Shown: one piece after another, positions 13,021 to 21,111 of the stretch
Position numbering within the stretch: position 1 is the first letter of the stretch
Layout of the letters: every line of letters begins with the position of its first letter
Notes under the pieces: model-generated
Seen by the model: only the letters and a program-made list of their open reading frames with translations
What the model was told of the DNA's origin: nothing
Database searches by the model: none
Translations under genes and position numbers: made by a program
Assembly (NCBI RefSeq): GCF_001647715.1
Contig: NZ_CP015600.1
Span: 2,666,001-2,730,000 of the forward strand
Source of the DNA: Pseudomonas antarctica
Lineage (GTDB): Bacteria; Pseudomonadota; Gammaproteobacteria; Pseudomonadales; Pseudomonadaceae
DNA length: 64,000 nt
Reading direction: 5' to 3'

Positions 13021-13818
13021 ATGAACATCGATGTAAGCGGCAAAGTAGCCATCGTCAGCGGCAGCACCGCAGGCATTGGCCTGGGCATCAGCCAGGCGCT
13101 GGCAGAGTCCGGTGCGACCGTGGTGGTGATCGGGCGTGAAGCAGGGAAGGTCGATGACGCCCTGGCGAGCATTCGCCAGGCGGTACCGGGCGCTGATCTG
13201 CGTGGCTGGGTGGCGGATCTCGGTACGGCTGAGGGCGCAGCGACACTGTTCGCCGCCGAACCGCGCGCCGACATCCTGGTCAACAACCTGGGCATCTTCA
13301 ATGATGTGGATTTCTTTGAAGCGCCAGACAGTGAGTGGACGCGCTTCTACGAGGTCAATGTGATCGCTGGCGTGCGCCTGGCGCGGCATTATGTGCCGGG
13401 TATGGTCGAGCAGGGCTGGGGGCGGGTGATCTTCCTGTCGTCGGAGTCCGGCGTGGCGACACCGGCGGACATGATCAACTACGGCGTGACCAAAAGCGCC
13501 AATTTGGCCGTGTCCCACGGCCTGGCCAAGCGTCTGGCCGGTACGGGCGTGACCGTCAACGCGGTGCTGCCGGGGCCAACCTTTACCGACGGCCTGGAGC
13601 ATATGCTCAAGGACGCCACGGCGAAGTCCGGGCGCAGTGCGCGGGACGAGGCGGATGTATTTGTGCGTAATGCGCGGCCTACTTCGATCATCCAGCGTGC
13701 GGCAAATGTGGATGAAGTGGCCAACCTGGTGGCGTACATTGCTTCACCCCTGTCTTCTGCAACCACAGGTGCCGCGTTGCGGGTCGACGGCGGCGTTGTC
13801 GACAGCATGGCGATCTGA
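13021..13818 (+). CDS. Short-chain dehydrogenase/reductase
   Basis: Classical SDR of 265 residues with an N-terminal NAD(P) fold: GSTAGIGLG (residues 14-22), NNLGIF, the catalytic Ser in LSSESGVATP, and Tyr154/Lys158 in YGVTK. It starts at ATG 13021 after AGGAGTCTGAT. Being second in the AKR-SDR-SRPBCC cassette suggests it handles the product of the first enzyme, for example a hydroxyl or lactol oxidation, but no substrate can be assigned. Confidence 0.87.
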   Translation: MNIDVSGKVAIVSGSTAGIGLGISQALAESGATVVVIGREAGKVDDALASIRQAVPGADLRGWVADLGTAEGAATLFAAEPRADILVNNLGIFNDVDFFEAPDSEWTRFYEVNVIAGVRLARHYVPGMVEQGWGRVIFLSSESGVATPADMINYGVTKSANLAVSHGLAKRLAGTGVTVNAVLPGPTFTDGLEHMLKDATAKSGRSARDEADVFVRNARPTSIIQRAANVDEVANLVAYIASPLSSATTGAALRVDGGVVDSMAI

Positions 13819-13845
13819 AGTCTTATTTTTTCTGGAGTATTTATT

Positions 13846-14256
13846 GTGGCGACAGCTTCTTCTGTTATTGAAATTCCGGTCTCGGCCGATCAGGTTTGGC
13901 AATTGGTCGGTGGCTTCAACGCGCTGCCGGATTGGCTGCCCCTGATCGTCAAGAGTGAGGCGAGTGAAGGCGGGCGTGTGCGTCACCTGGAAACCGCAGA
14001 TGGCGGCGTGGTGGTCGAGCGTATGCAGAGCTTTGATAACGTGGCGCGCACCTACAGCTACACCATTGAGCAGTCGCCGTTTCCGGTGAGTGCTTACCTG
14101 GCGACCTTGCAGGTTGAAGCGTTGACCGAGGCGTCGGCGAAAGTGACCTGGTCCGGCGTATTTACCCCGGCTGCCGGGACCACCGATGCGGAGGTGGAGG
14201 CCTTGTTTGCTGGTGTTTACAGCGGCGGGCTTGAGGCGCTGCGCGCTAACTTCTAA
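13846..14256 (+). CDS. SRPBCC-family protein (polyketide cyclase-like)
   Basis: A 136-residue START/Bet v 1-like fold with a hydrophobic cavity. It starts with GTG at 13846 after TCTGGAGTA; no better start exists. Typical features are the EIPVSADQVWQLVGGF first strand and helix, the ALPDWLPLI segment, and the SYTIEQSPFPV strand. Proteins of this kind bind small hydrophobic ligands or act as cyclases or hydrolases. Third gene of the cassette, 27 bp after the SDR. A REPIN follows its stop. Function inferred from fold only. Confidence 0.75.
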   Translation: MATASSVIEIPVSADQVWQLVGGFNALPDWLPLIVKSEASEGGRVRHLETADGGVVVERMQSFDNVARTYSYTIEQSPFPVSAYLATLQVEALTEASAKVTWSGVFTPAAGTTDAEVEALFAGVYSGGLEALRANF

Positions 14257-14274
14257 CAGGCAAAGTAGGCCTGA

Positions 14275-14364
14275 TGTGGGAGCGGGCTTGCTCGCGAAAG
14301 CGGTGAGTCAGTCGATATTTTCGGTGGCTGATACTCCGCATTCGCGAGCAAGCCCGCTCCCACA
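14275..14364. repeat. REPIN (GGGCTTGC class)
   Basis: Inverted REP pair between the convergent SRPBCC and histidine-kinase genes. The right arm runs into a short T-run (ACATTTTTT), so it may also serve as an intrinsic terminator for the plus-strand cassette. Confidence 0.85.
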
Positions 14365-14383
14365 TTTTTTACCGCTGTGATGT

Positions 14384-15778
14384 TCAGGCTTCGGGCATCA
14401 GCTGCCGCCGACACTCCAACACCAACCGCGCACCGCCACTCTGGCTGCTGCCGACGTCCAGCTTGAACCCGTGCAAGTTGATGATCGCCGCGACAATCGA
14501 CAAGCCCAGGCCGAACCCGCCTTGCTGGTCGCTTTCATCCACGCGATAGAAGCGCTGGAATACCGCATCGCGTTCCGCCGCCGGAATGCCCGGGCCGGAA
14601 TCGTGTACTTCGATGCGCGTGCTGCCGCTGTCGTTGACCCCGCGCAATATCACTTCACCGCCCGGTGGCGAGAACTTGATCGAGTTGCTCAACAGGTTGG
14701 CCAAGGCCTCGAACAACAATGCGCGGTCGCCGGTAATCCACGGCAGTGACTCCGGCACTTCGAGCCGCAGCTGCAATTCGCCTTCTTCGGCCAGCGGTAG
14801 ATAGAAGTCATGCAACTCGCGCAGCAGTGGTAATGGGTCCATTACCAGGAAGCCTGAGCGGCGCTGGTGGTCTTCCAGCTCCGAGATCCGCAGCAGCCCA
14901 CGAAAGCGCGCCATCAGGGTGTCGGTTTCGGCAATCGCGTCGTCCAGTTTCACCGCGTAGCCCGAATCTTGCTCTGCCTCTTGTTTGATGCGGTAGAGCT
15001 GCGCACGCAAGCGTGTCAGTGGGGTGCGCAGGTCATGGGCGATGTTGTCGCACACGCCCTTGACCTCGTTCATCAGCTTCTCGATACGGTCGAGCATGGC
15101 ATTGACGATGGCGGCAAGCATGTCCAGTTCGTCACGCCGGTTCGACAGCGGCAAACGGTGGGTCAGGTCGCCGGCGACGATAGCTTCGGCGCTGGCCTGG
15201 ATCCCGCGAATGCGTCGTAGCGGGCGCCGGCGCAACAAATGCCAGCCGGCCGCGCCGGGAATAATCGTCAGCGACAGCGCCCACAGCAGTGCATGCCAGA
15301 TGATCCGTGTAACGCCGAACAGCGAACCGTTGGCGCGTACCAGCACCAGCCAGCGACCGTCTTCGGTGTGGGTGGCCACGGCGTCGCAGCTGTCCTTGGG
15401 GAGTTTTGGGTCGTCGGAGTCGACGCAATTGGCCAGGGCGTGGATCTTGCCGTCCAGCGGCAGGTCCGGTGGCACGGCGCGGATTGGGCCGCTCAAGGGG
15501 CGAAATTGCTCATCGAACAGGCCGTAGGCGTCCACGCCCTTCATGTCGAAGGTCATGCTGGTGGTCAGGGCTTCCACCAATTCTTCGCCGTCGAAACGCT
15601 GGAACAAATGCTGACGCTGCATCAGGGAGTGGCGCGACAAGTCGCCGAGGTACCCTGACACCTCGTAGTACAGCACCCCCATGAGGATGCAACTCCAGGC
15701 CACAAACAGCGAGCTGTAAAGCGCCAGCAAGCGGCTGCTGGAGGAGCGCCAGCCCTTAGAGGGGTTCAGCAATGACAT
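14384..15778 (-). CDS. Sensor histidine kinase (OmpR-partner type)
   Basis: Inner-membrane sensor kinase of 464 residues. TM1 (about 17-39), a periplasmic sensor of about 120 residues containing two cysteines (NCVDSDDPKLPKDSC), TM2 (about 161-185), a HAMP domain, then the dimerisation helix with His248 in NIAHDLRTPLT. The ATPase domain shows the N-box (NLLSNSIKF), G1 (DSGPGIP), the F-box (FQRFYR) and G2 (GGFGLGLSI). It overlaps the response-regulator gene by 23 bp and is certainly co-transcribed with it. The signal sensed is unknown; the two periplasmic cysteines might form a disulfide. Confidence 0.9.
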   Translation of the reverse strand: MSLLNPSKGWRSSSSRLLALYSSLFVAWSCILMGVLYYEVSGYLGDLSRHSLMQRQHLFQRFDGEELVEALTTSMTFDMKGVDAYGLFDEQFRPLSGPIRAVPPDLPLDGKIHALANCVDSDDPKLPKDSCDAVATHTEDGRWLVLVRANGSLFGVTRIIWHALLWALSLTIIPGAAGWHLLRRRPLRRIRGIQASAEAIVAGDLTHRLPLSNRRDELDMLAAIVNAMLDRIEKLMNEVKGVCDNIAHDLRTPLTRLRAQLYRIKQEAEQDSGYAVKLDDAIAETDTLMARFRGLLRISELEDHQRRSGFLVMDPLPLLRELHDFYLPLAEEGELQLRLEVPESLPWITGDRALLFEALANLLSNSIKFSPPGGEVILRGVNDSGSTRIEVHDSGPGIPAAERDAVFQRFYRVDESDQQGGFGLGLSIVAAIINLHGFKLDVGSSQSGGARLVLECRRQLMPEA

Positions 15779-16439
15779 AACCGGAACCTCGTACCGTGCG
15801 GATCAACGGCGTGAGGCCCGGTGGATCGATTTTTTTGCGCAGGCGACCGATGTGCACGTCGATCAGGTTGGTGCCCGGGTCAAAGTGATAGCCCCAGACT
15901 TCCTCGAAAATCATCATCCGCGACAAAATCTGCCCGGTGTTGCGCATCAGGAACTCGAGCAGTTTGTATTCGGTCGGCAGCAAGCTCAGCGGTTGTTCGG
16001 CGCGGCTGGCTTCGCGGCTGATCAGGTTCAGTTCAAGGTCGGCCACGCGCAGGGCGGTTTCGAATTCCTTGACCGTGCTTTTGCGGCGCAGCAGCACTTC
16101 GACGCGGGCGGCCATTTCGTCAGAAGCGAACGGTTTGGTCAGGTAGTCGTCACCGCCGGCACGCAAGCCACGCACACGCTCGTCGACATCGGAGAGGGCG
16201 CTGATCATCAGGATCGGCGTCGACACCCCGATGGTGCGCAGGGTCGTGACGATGGCCAGGCCATCCAGCTCCGGCAGCATACGGTCGAGGGTGATCAGAT
16301 CGTAATCACCACTCACAGCGCGGACCAGGCCTTCGCGGCCGTTGTCCACCCAATCCACGTCCAGTCCATGGCTACTCAGCTCGGCGACGATCTCGCGGGC
16401 CGTTACGGCGTCATCCTCGATGGTCAAAATACGGGTCAT
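15756..16439 (-). CDS. OmpR-family response regulator
   Basis: A 227-residue regulator. MTRILTIEDDAV at 16439 is chosen because AGGTAATCC precedes it; a GTG eight codons earlier is possible. The receiver domain has the acidic pocket Glu8/Asp9/Asp10, phospho-acceptor Asp52 in LITLDRMLP, and the Lys in YLTKPFA. The C-terminal winged helix (about 130-225) shows LLEFLMRNTGQILSR and DVHIGRLRKKID. It is the upstream partner of the overlapping histidine-kinase gene. Targets are unknown; the membrane-protein gene across the 410-bp gap is one possibility. Confidence 0.91.
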   Translation of the reverse strand: MTRILTIEDDAVTAREIVAELSSHGLDVDWVDNGREGLVRAVSGDYDLITLDRMLPELDGLAIVTTLRTIGVSTPILMISALSDVDERVRGLRAGGDDYLTKPFASDEMAARVEVLLRRKSTVKEFETALRVADLELNLISREASRAEQPLSLLPTEYKLLEFLMRNTGQILSRMMIFEEVWGYHFDPGTNLIDVHIGRLRKKIDPPGLTPLIRTVRGSGYVIAEPL

Positions 16440-16575
16440 AGGATTACCTGGTGAGCGATTCACACTAGAAGTGGGGCCATTTTGCCAAGAACCAGCTGAA
16501 TGTTTCCTAAATTAAACTTCATGTTGGCAAAACCACCACAAATTTAATCACTGAGCCGGTCCGGTGTGCGCGCTG

Positions 16576-16613
16576 GGTTGCCGGCGATGGCAGTGTGCCG
16601 GCAACCGTTTTGT
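16576..16613 (+). terminator. Hairpin resembling an intrinsic terminator
   Basis: The stem GGTTGCCGGC pairs perfectly with GCCGGCAACC over an 11-nt loop and is followed by GTTTTGT. No annotated plus-strand gene ends here, so it would either end an unannotated short transcript or attenuate transcription into the membrane-protein gene. Confidence 0.4.
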
Positions 16614-16630
16614 CATTGGTACACCGCTAC

Positions 16631-16652
16631 CGCAGGCAAGCCAGCTCCCACA
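16631..16652. repeat. Single REP (TGGCTTGC class)
   Basis: One unpaired copy, CGCAGGCAAGCCAGCTCCC plus flanking bases, of the second REP class. Without an inverted partner it cannot form a REPIN hairpin. Confidence 0.6.
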
Positions 16653-16849
16653 GGCACCGCGTTTGTGGGGAGATTGCAGAACGCCCGCCCCGAACAGGCT
16701 TTTCTTGCAACTTGCATGGTTTAACGAAGTTCAATTTAGTTAACGTATTGAAATATAAGGATTTTAAATTTTGCGCCGACTGGCACGCTGCCTGCACTGT
16801 CCCTTTTGAGACTTGTAACACTATTTTTCCTGCCGGGAGCAAAACAACA

Positions 16850-17755
16850 ATGATCACATCCTCATCCACGCTGCAAGAGTCGAGTTCGCGCTCCGGGGTT
16901 TCCTGGGGCGCAATTTTTGCCGGGGCCGCTGCGGCGGCTGCACTGTCCCTAATCCTCGTGTTGTTGGGCTTCGGCCTGGGCTTTTCGGCAGTGTCGCCGT
17001 GGGCCGACAGCGGCATTAGCGCCAAGGGGCTCGGCATTTCCACGATTGTCTGGCTGGCATTTACCCAGATCGTTGCCTCGGGCCTGGGCGGTTATATCGC
17101 CGGTCGGTTGCGCGTGAAGTGGGCCAATATGCACGGCGATGAAGTGTACTTTCGCGACACGGCCCATGGTTTCCTCGCTTGGGCGGTTGCGACGCTGGTC
17201 ACTGCGGTGCTGGTAGTCGGTTCGGTCAGCAGCGTGGTCAGCGGTGGCGTTAAAGCCGGTGCCAGTGTTGCAGCGGGTGCCGCCAGCGGCATGAGCCAGG
17301 CAGCCGGCAGCGCAGCCAAAGGCGCCAACAGCGGCGACTTCGACTATTACGTCGATAGCCTGTTCCGCGATGACCGCCCGGCTGCCGTCAGCGACGACGC
17401 CGTACACGGCGTGGTAGCCCGCATCCTCACCCGCACACTGAGCAACGACGGCCAACTGGCGCCGGAAGACCGTACCTACCTCGCCCAGTTGATCAGCCAG
17501 CGCACCAACCTCAGCCAGGCCGACGCCGAAGCGCGGATCGACAAGGTCTACGGCGAAGCCCGTAAAGCCATCGAAGACGCCAAGCTCAAGGCCAAGCAAG
17601 CTGCCGATACCGCTGCGAAAGTCGCTGCCTACACGTCGCTGTGGACCTTTGTTGCGCTGTTGATCGGTGCCTTCTTCGCCAGCTTCGCCGCTACCTTCGG
17701 CGGCCGTCGTCGGGATGCCGTGGTGTATGTCGAAACCGAACACTTTGTCCGTTAA
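16850..17755 (+). CDS. Conserved inner-membrane protein, PhnA-like/YrzE-like annotation group
   Basis: A 301-residue membrane protein. The start MITSSSTL at 16850 follows GGGAG and directly precedes the first membrane helix; a longer in-frame extension upstream crosses the hairpin and REP and is unlikely. Membrane segments lie at about 18-45, 62-85, 100-127 and 270-290. Between the last two is a soluble, partly coiled section with an alanine/lysine-rich helix (AEARIDKVYGEARKAIEDAKLKAKQAADTA, split here only in description). The C-terminus is cytoplasmic. No known catalytic motif. A 24-codon membrane peptide gene follows after 15 bp, so the two may form a complex. Confidence 0.75.
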   Translation: MITSSSTLQESSSRSGVSWGAIFAGAAAAAALSLILVLLGFGLGFSAVSPWADSGISAKGLGISTIVWLAFTQIVASGLGGYIAGRLRVKWANMHGDEVYFRDTAHGFLAWAVATLVTAVLVVGSVSSVVSGGVKAGASVAAGAASGMSQAAGSAAKGANSGDFDYYVDSLFRDDRPAAVSDDAVHGVVARILTRTLSNDGQLAPEDRTYLAQLISQRTNLSQADAEARIDKVYGEARKAIEDAKLKAKQAADTAAKVAAYTSLWTFVALLIGAFFASFAATFGGRRRDAVVYVETEHFVR

Positions 17756-17770
17756 TTCAAGGAGAACATC

Positions 17771-17845
17771 ATGCGCTCATTACTTCTGTGGTTCCTCGGC
17801 GTGCCTATCCCGGTCATTATTCTGATCGCGATCTTCATGCACTAA
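17771..17845 (+). CDS. 24-residue single-helix membrane peptide
   Basis: A tiny gene with a strong, well-spaced AAGGAGAACATC in front of ATG 17771 and a TAA at 17843. The product begins MRSLLLWFLGVPIPV and continues as one hydrophobic helix ending in IFMH. It lies 15 bp after the membrane-protein gene and is followed at once by a REPIN, so it is the last gene of that operon. The good ribosome-binding site and the helix-only composition support a real small membrane protein rather than chance. Function unknown; a role in stabilising the neighbouring membrane protein is plausible. Confidence 0.68.
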   Translation: MRSLLLWFLGVPIPVIILIAIFMH

Positions 17846-17868
17846 ACCTGAGCCTGGCTCGGTCCCCA

Positions 17869-17954
17869 GTGGGAGCGGGCTTGCTTGCGAAGCGGTCTTT
17901 CAGCGACTCATGAGCTGACGGATACACCGCTTTCGTGAGCAAGCCCGTTCCCAC
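17869..17954. repeat. REPIN overlapping the 3' end of an MFS gene
   Basis: Inverted REP pair of the GGGCTTGC class with a few substitutions (CTTGCTTGCGA on the left, GTTCCCAC on the right). Its right arm, from 17908 to 17954, is read as coding sequence by the minus-strand MFS gene. Confidence 0.83.
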
Positions 17955-19137
17955 TTTTGGTTTGGCGCAGGGTCAGCCAGCCTGTGACCAGCAATGCACT
18001 GGCGACCAGGGTCATGATCACCAACGGTTCTGAAGTACCGTCCGACAGCAGCCCGGTCGCCCAACTGCTGACCGCCGTGAGGAACATTTGGGTAAAAAAG
18101 AACAACCCCGATGCCGTCCCCGCAATCGCGCCGTAAGGCTGCAATACCGAGAGCTGGCAGGCCGGAATCACCATCCCCACCGACACCATGATCACCACCA
18201 TCGGCAGCACAATTGCCAGCCAATCACCCGGCAGCAGGGCCGTAGCCCCCGCGAGCATCAGGCTACCCAGCACGTTCAGGCCGATTGCGGCGCTGATCAA
18301 AGCGTCGGGTTCGAAACGCAGCACCAGGCGCCGGAACAGGTTTGCCCCGAGCATATAACCGCTGATGGTTGCAGCAAACACCAGCGCGTAGGCCGTGGCG
18401 GACAGGTGGAAGCCCCGTTGCAACAAGGCCGAAGATTCGCTGATAAACGGGAAATAGGTGCTGTACACGCAGCCGATGGCGATGGAGTAACGCAGGAAGT
18501 AGCGGTCGCGCAGGAGCTGGCCGTAGAGGCGCAGCAGGTTGCCTGGCGGCGCCGCGGCGACTTCCGGCGGGCGGGTTTCTGGCAAGCGGCGATACACCAC
18601 CAGGTACAGCCCCGCGCCGATGACGCCGAGCACCACAAACAGGCCACGCCAGTTGATAAAGGGCAGCATCAGGCTGCCCAGCACCGGCGCGGCCATCGGC
18701 GAGATCGCCATGGCCATGGAGATCAGGCCGAGCAGGCGCGCCTGTTCATGACGGTCGAAGTAATCACGCACGATTACCCGACCGATCACCGTGGTGCAGC
18801 AACCGCCCAGGGCCTGGAACAGGCGGGCGACGATCAGCACCTCAAGGCTGTTGGCCAGCGCACAGGCCACGGTCGCGAGCACATACAGAAACAGCCCGGC
18901 CAACAAAATCGGGCGACGCCCGAAGCGGTCCGTCAGTGGGCCGCTGACTAGCAGGGAAATCGCCGAACCCAAGGTGTACAGCGTGAGGGTCAGTTGCAGT
19001 TGGCTGTCGCTGGTGTGGAAGTAATCGGCCATGGCGGGCAGGGCCGGCAGGTGCATGTCCAGGGTGATACGTGGCAGGCCGATCAGTACGGTCAGCAGTA
19101 CCAGCCAGAAGCAGGAGGAGAGGGCGCGTTGAGTCAT
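17908..19137 (-). CDS. MFS multidrug exporter (Bcr/CflA family)
   Basis: Inner-membrane H+ antiporter of 409 residues with 12 predicted helices. The loop 2-3 signature is SGPLTDRFGRRPILLAG, and the LPALPAMADYFHTSDSQLQ start is typical of Bcr/CflA drug exporters. The final 16 residues, KSGNGLAHESGVSVSS, are encoded by the right half of a REPIN, so the native stop has been replaced. The gene is divergent from a MocR-type regulator, which probably controls it. The start ATG at 19137 has only a weak ribosome-binding site. Confidence 0.87.
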   Translation of the reverse strand: MTQRALSSCFWLVLLTVLIGLPRITLDMHLPALPAMADYFHTSDSQLQLTLTLYTLGSAISLLVSGPLTDRFGRRPILLAGLFLYVLATVACALANSLEVLIVARLFQALGGCCTTVIGRVIVRDYFDRHEQARLLGLISMAMAISPMAAPVLGSLMLPFINWRGLFVVLGVIGAGLYLVVYRRLPETRPPEVAAAPPGNLLRLYGQLLRDRYFLRYSIAIGCVYSTYFPFISESSALLQRGFHLSATAYALVFAATISGYMLGANLFRRLVLRFEPDALISAAIGLNVLGSLMLAGATALLPGDWLAIVLPMVVIMVSVGMVIPACQLSVLQPYGAIAGTASGLFFFTQMFLTAVSSWATGLLSDGTSEPLVIMTLVASALLVTGWLTLRQTKSGNGLAHESGVSVSS

Positions 19138-19229
19138 GGGAAGCTTCTTCGCAATGCATTGAACCCGAACTCTAACGGCTCTGTGGTTTAATCCTCAGGG
19201 CCACTTATGCATAGAGTGATTGGACCACT

Positions 19230-20651
19230 ATGAGCCGAGGAAAAGCCGCATCCGCCCTGGACCTGCCGCGCCCCGATACATTGGAGGCCGGCAAGCAGCA
19301 GGGCGCCTACGAGGCCTTGCGTGCGGCGATCTTGAACCGCCAATTGCCGGCCGGCAGCCGATTGCCGTCCACCCGCAGCCTGGCCGAACGCTGGCTGCTG
19401 TCGCGCGGTACGCTTGAAGCGGCGTTCGAGCGATTGCACAGCGAAGGCTACGTGCAGCGCGTGGCGGGCTCCGGCACGCGGGTGTGCGCGGTGATCCCCG
19501 AGCAATTTATTGCGGCCTTGGCGCCCACCGAAAGCCCACGCCGTATGGCCGTGCCCGATCAGCCTGATGCGGGCGTGCAAAGTCACGTGCCCTTCGTTGC
19601 GCGGCGCCCGGATGCCGGCCTGTTCGATCTGAAAGCCTGGGCACGCTGCATCTCCCGCGGGCTACTGTCGGCAGGGCCGGGTGCGCTGGAAGCTTCCCAC
19701 CCGGCCGGATTGCCGGCGTTGCGCGCGCAAATTGCCGATTACTTGCGCAGCTATCGCGGCATGCACTGCGAGGCGGACGAGGTGATCGTCACCACCGGCA
19801 TTCGCCATGGCCTCGACCTGATTGCCCGCACCTTGCTTAAACCGGGCGACACGGCGTGTGTCGAAGACCCCGGCTATACACCGGCGCGTCGCCTGTTCAC
19901 GCTGGCAGGCGCGCAGGTTGTGCCGATCCCGGTCACGGCCGAAGGCCTCGACACCGCGCAACTCCCGGGTGCTGCACGCTTGGCGTATGTCACGCCTGCA
20001 CACCAGGCGCCGTTGGGCATGACCCTGTCGGTCTCGCACCGCCTGGCGCTGTTGGACTGGGCCGCGCGCACGGATGCCTGGGTGGTCGAAGACGATTACG
20101 ACAGCGAATACAACTACAACAGTGCGCCCCTGGCGGCGCTCAAATCCCTGGATTCCGGCGATCGGGTGATTTACTGCGGCAGCTTCAACAAGAACCTGTT
20201 CCCCGGCTTGCGCGTGGGCTTCATGGTCGTGCCCAGGACGCTGCGACCCGCGTTGCTGCGTACCTTGCAACTGACCGGGCATTCAGTGGGCGCCACGGAT
20301 CAAGTGGGGTTGGTGGAGTTCCTGGGCAGCGGGGCCTTTGTGCGCCATCTGCGCGCCTCGCGTCAGGCGTATCAGGCCCGGCGCGATGCCTTGCTGGCCT
20401 GTCTCCCGCAAGGCTGCGCGGTCAGCGGCCAGCAGGCCGGGTTGCACTTTGTGCTGTGGTTGCCGGCCGGCGGCGATGAGGCGGATTTCTGCACGCGTGC
20501 CGCCGCTGTGGGGCTGACGTTGCAGCCGTTGGGCAAGTTCTGCGTCGAAGCGAGCTTGGCGCCGGCAGTGATCATTGGCTACACCGCGTTGACCCTGGCG
20601 CAGATCCGTTTTCACGGGCGAGTGCTCACGAAATTGTTAATGGCGACTTAA
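19230..20651 (+). CDS. MocR-family regulator (GntR helix-turn-helix fused to aminotransferase fold)
   Basis: A 473-residue PLP-binding regulator. The N-terminal GntR domain (about 25-90) has the GSRLPSTRSLAERWLLSRGTLE segment. The C-terminal fold-type I aminotransferase domain (about 120-470) carries the AHQAPLGMTL region, VVEDDYDSEYNY with the PLP-ring Asp, and GSFNKNLFPGLRVGF with the expected Schiff-base lysine. These proteins sense PLP or PLP-amino acid adducts rather than catalyse transamination. Divergent from the MFS gene with 92 bp between the starts; probable regulator of it. Confidence 0.88.
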   Translation: MSRGKAASALDLPRPDTLEAGKQQGAYEALRAAILNRQLPAGSRLPSTRSLAERWLLSRGTLEAAFERLHSEGYVQRVAGSGTRVCAVIPEQFIAALAPTESPRRMAVPDQPDAGVQSHVPFVARRPDAGLFDLKAWARCISRGLLSAGPGALEASHPAGLPALRAQIADYLRSYRGMHCEADEVIVTTGIRHGLDLIARTLLKPGDTACVEDPGYTPARRLFTLAGAQVVPIPVTAEGLDTAQLPGAARLAYVTPAHQAPLGMTLSVSHRLALLDWAARTDAWVVEDDYDSEYNYNSAPLAALKSLDSGDRVIYCGSFNKNLFPGLRVGFMVVPRTLRPALLRTLQLTGHSVGATDQVGLVEFLGSGAFVRHLRASRQAYQARRDALLACLPQGCAVSGQQAGLHFVLWLPAGGDEADFCTRAAAVGLTLQPLGKFCVEASLAPAVIIGYTALTLAQIRFHGRVLTKLLMAT

Positions 20652-20677
20652 CGCCCGCTTGGCTAGACTCGCGCCCC

Positions 20678-21016
20678 ATGAGCCGCCTCCTGCGTTTAAT
20701 CCTGGTCATGCTGTTAAGCCTCACGCTTCCCCTGACCGGGATGGCGGGTGTGCCGTCGAGCACCGAGCCTTGCCCGATGCAGATGTCGGACATGCAAATG
20801 ATGACGGACATGCCCCCCGATTGCTGCCAGGACGGCGTCGACCATGGCAAGGCCTGCAAGCCCGGCCAGGAGTGCAAGAGCGGTGGCTTGCTGCAACTGT
20901 CGATGCCGGTGCTCAAGGCCCCACTGACCCTGGCACACCCTTTAACCGCCAGCCTCTCCTCGGACTTCATCCCCGACCGCACGCCGCCCGGCGTCTGGCG
21001 CCCGCCCCGTCGCTGA
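20678..21016 (+). CDS. Small periplasmic Met/Cys/His-rich protein at head of cus operon
   Basis: A 112-residue protein with a signal peptide (about 1-23, ending GMAG). A Met-rich stretch, MQMSDMQMMTDM, is followed by a CC pair, two further cysteines and histidines, all good Cu(I)/Ag(I) ligands. The C-terminal part is proline-rich. It lies 95 bp before cusC in the same direction. It resembles in position and size the CzcI/CopI-type small periplasmic proteins that lead many heavy-metal efflux operons. A role in binding copper or silver in the periplasm, or in regulation, is inferred. Confidence 0.7.
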   Translation: MSRLLRLILVMLLSLTLPLTGMAGVPSSTEPCPMQMSDMQMMTDMPPDCCQDGVDHGKACKPGQECKSGGLLQLSMPVLKAPLTLAHPLTASLSSDFIPDRTPPGVWRPPRR

Positions 21017-21111
21017 TTCCTGTTGCACCTGAAGACTCATCCCGACCCGGGATGACCTTGCTGTGGGCCGCTTAAAGCGCGACGCAGCGGAACAGATCAG
21101 GAATCTTCAAC

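Larger units (their letters stand above)
16440..16849. other. Intergenic region with strong hairpin and single REP
   Basis: No credible gene. It holds the promoter side of the two-component operon (leftward) and of the membrane-protein gene (rightward). Two structures are visible: a 10-bp perfect stem at 16576-16606 followed by GTTTTGT, and one unpaired REP at 16631-16652. The last 130 bp before the membrane-protein gene are AT-rich. Confidence 0.6.

Noticed and set aside
16595..16849. N-terminal extension of the membrane-protein gene
   Set aside because: The extension runs through a hairpin and a REP, and the start at 16850 has a good ribosome-binding site.
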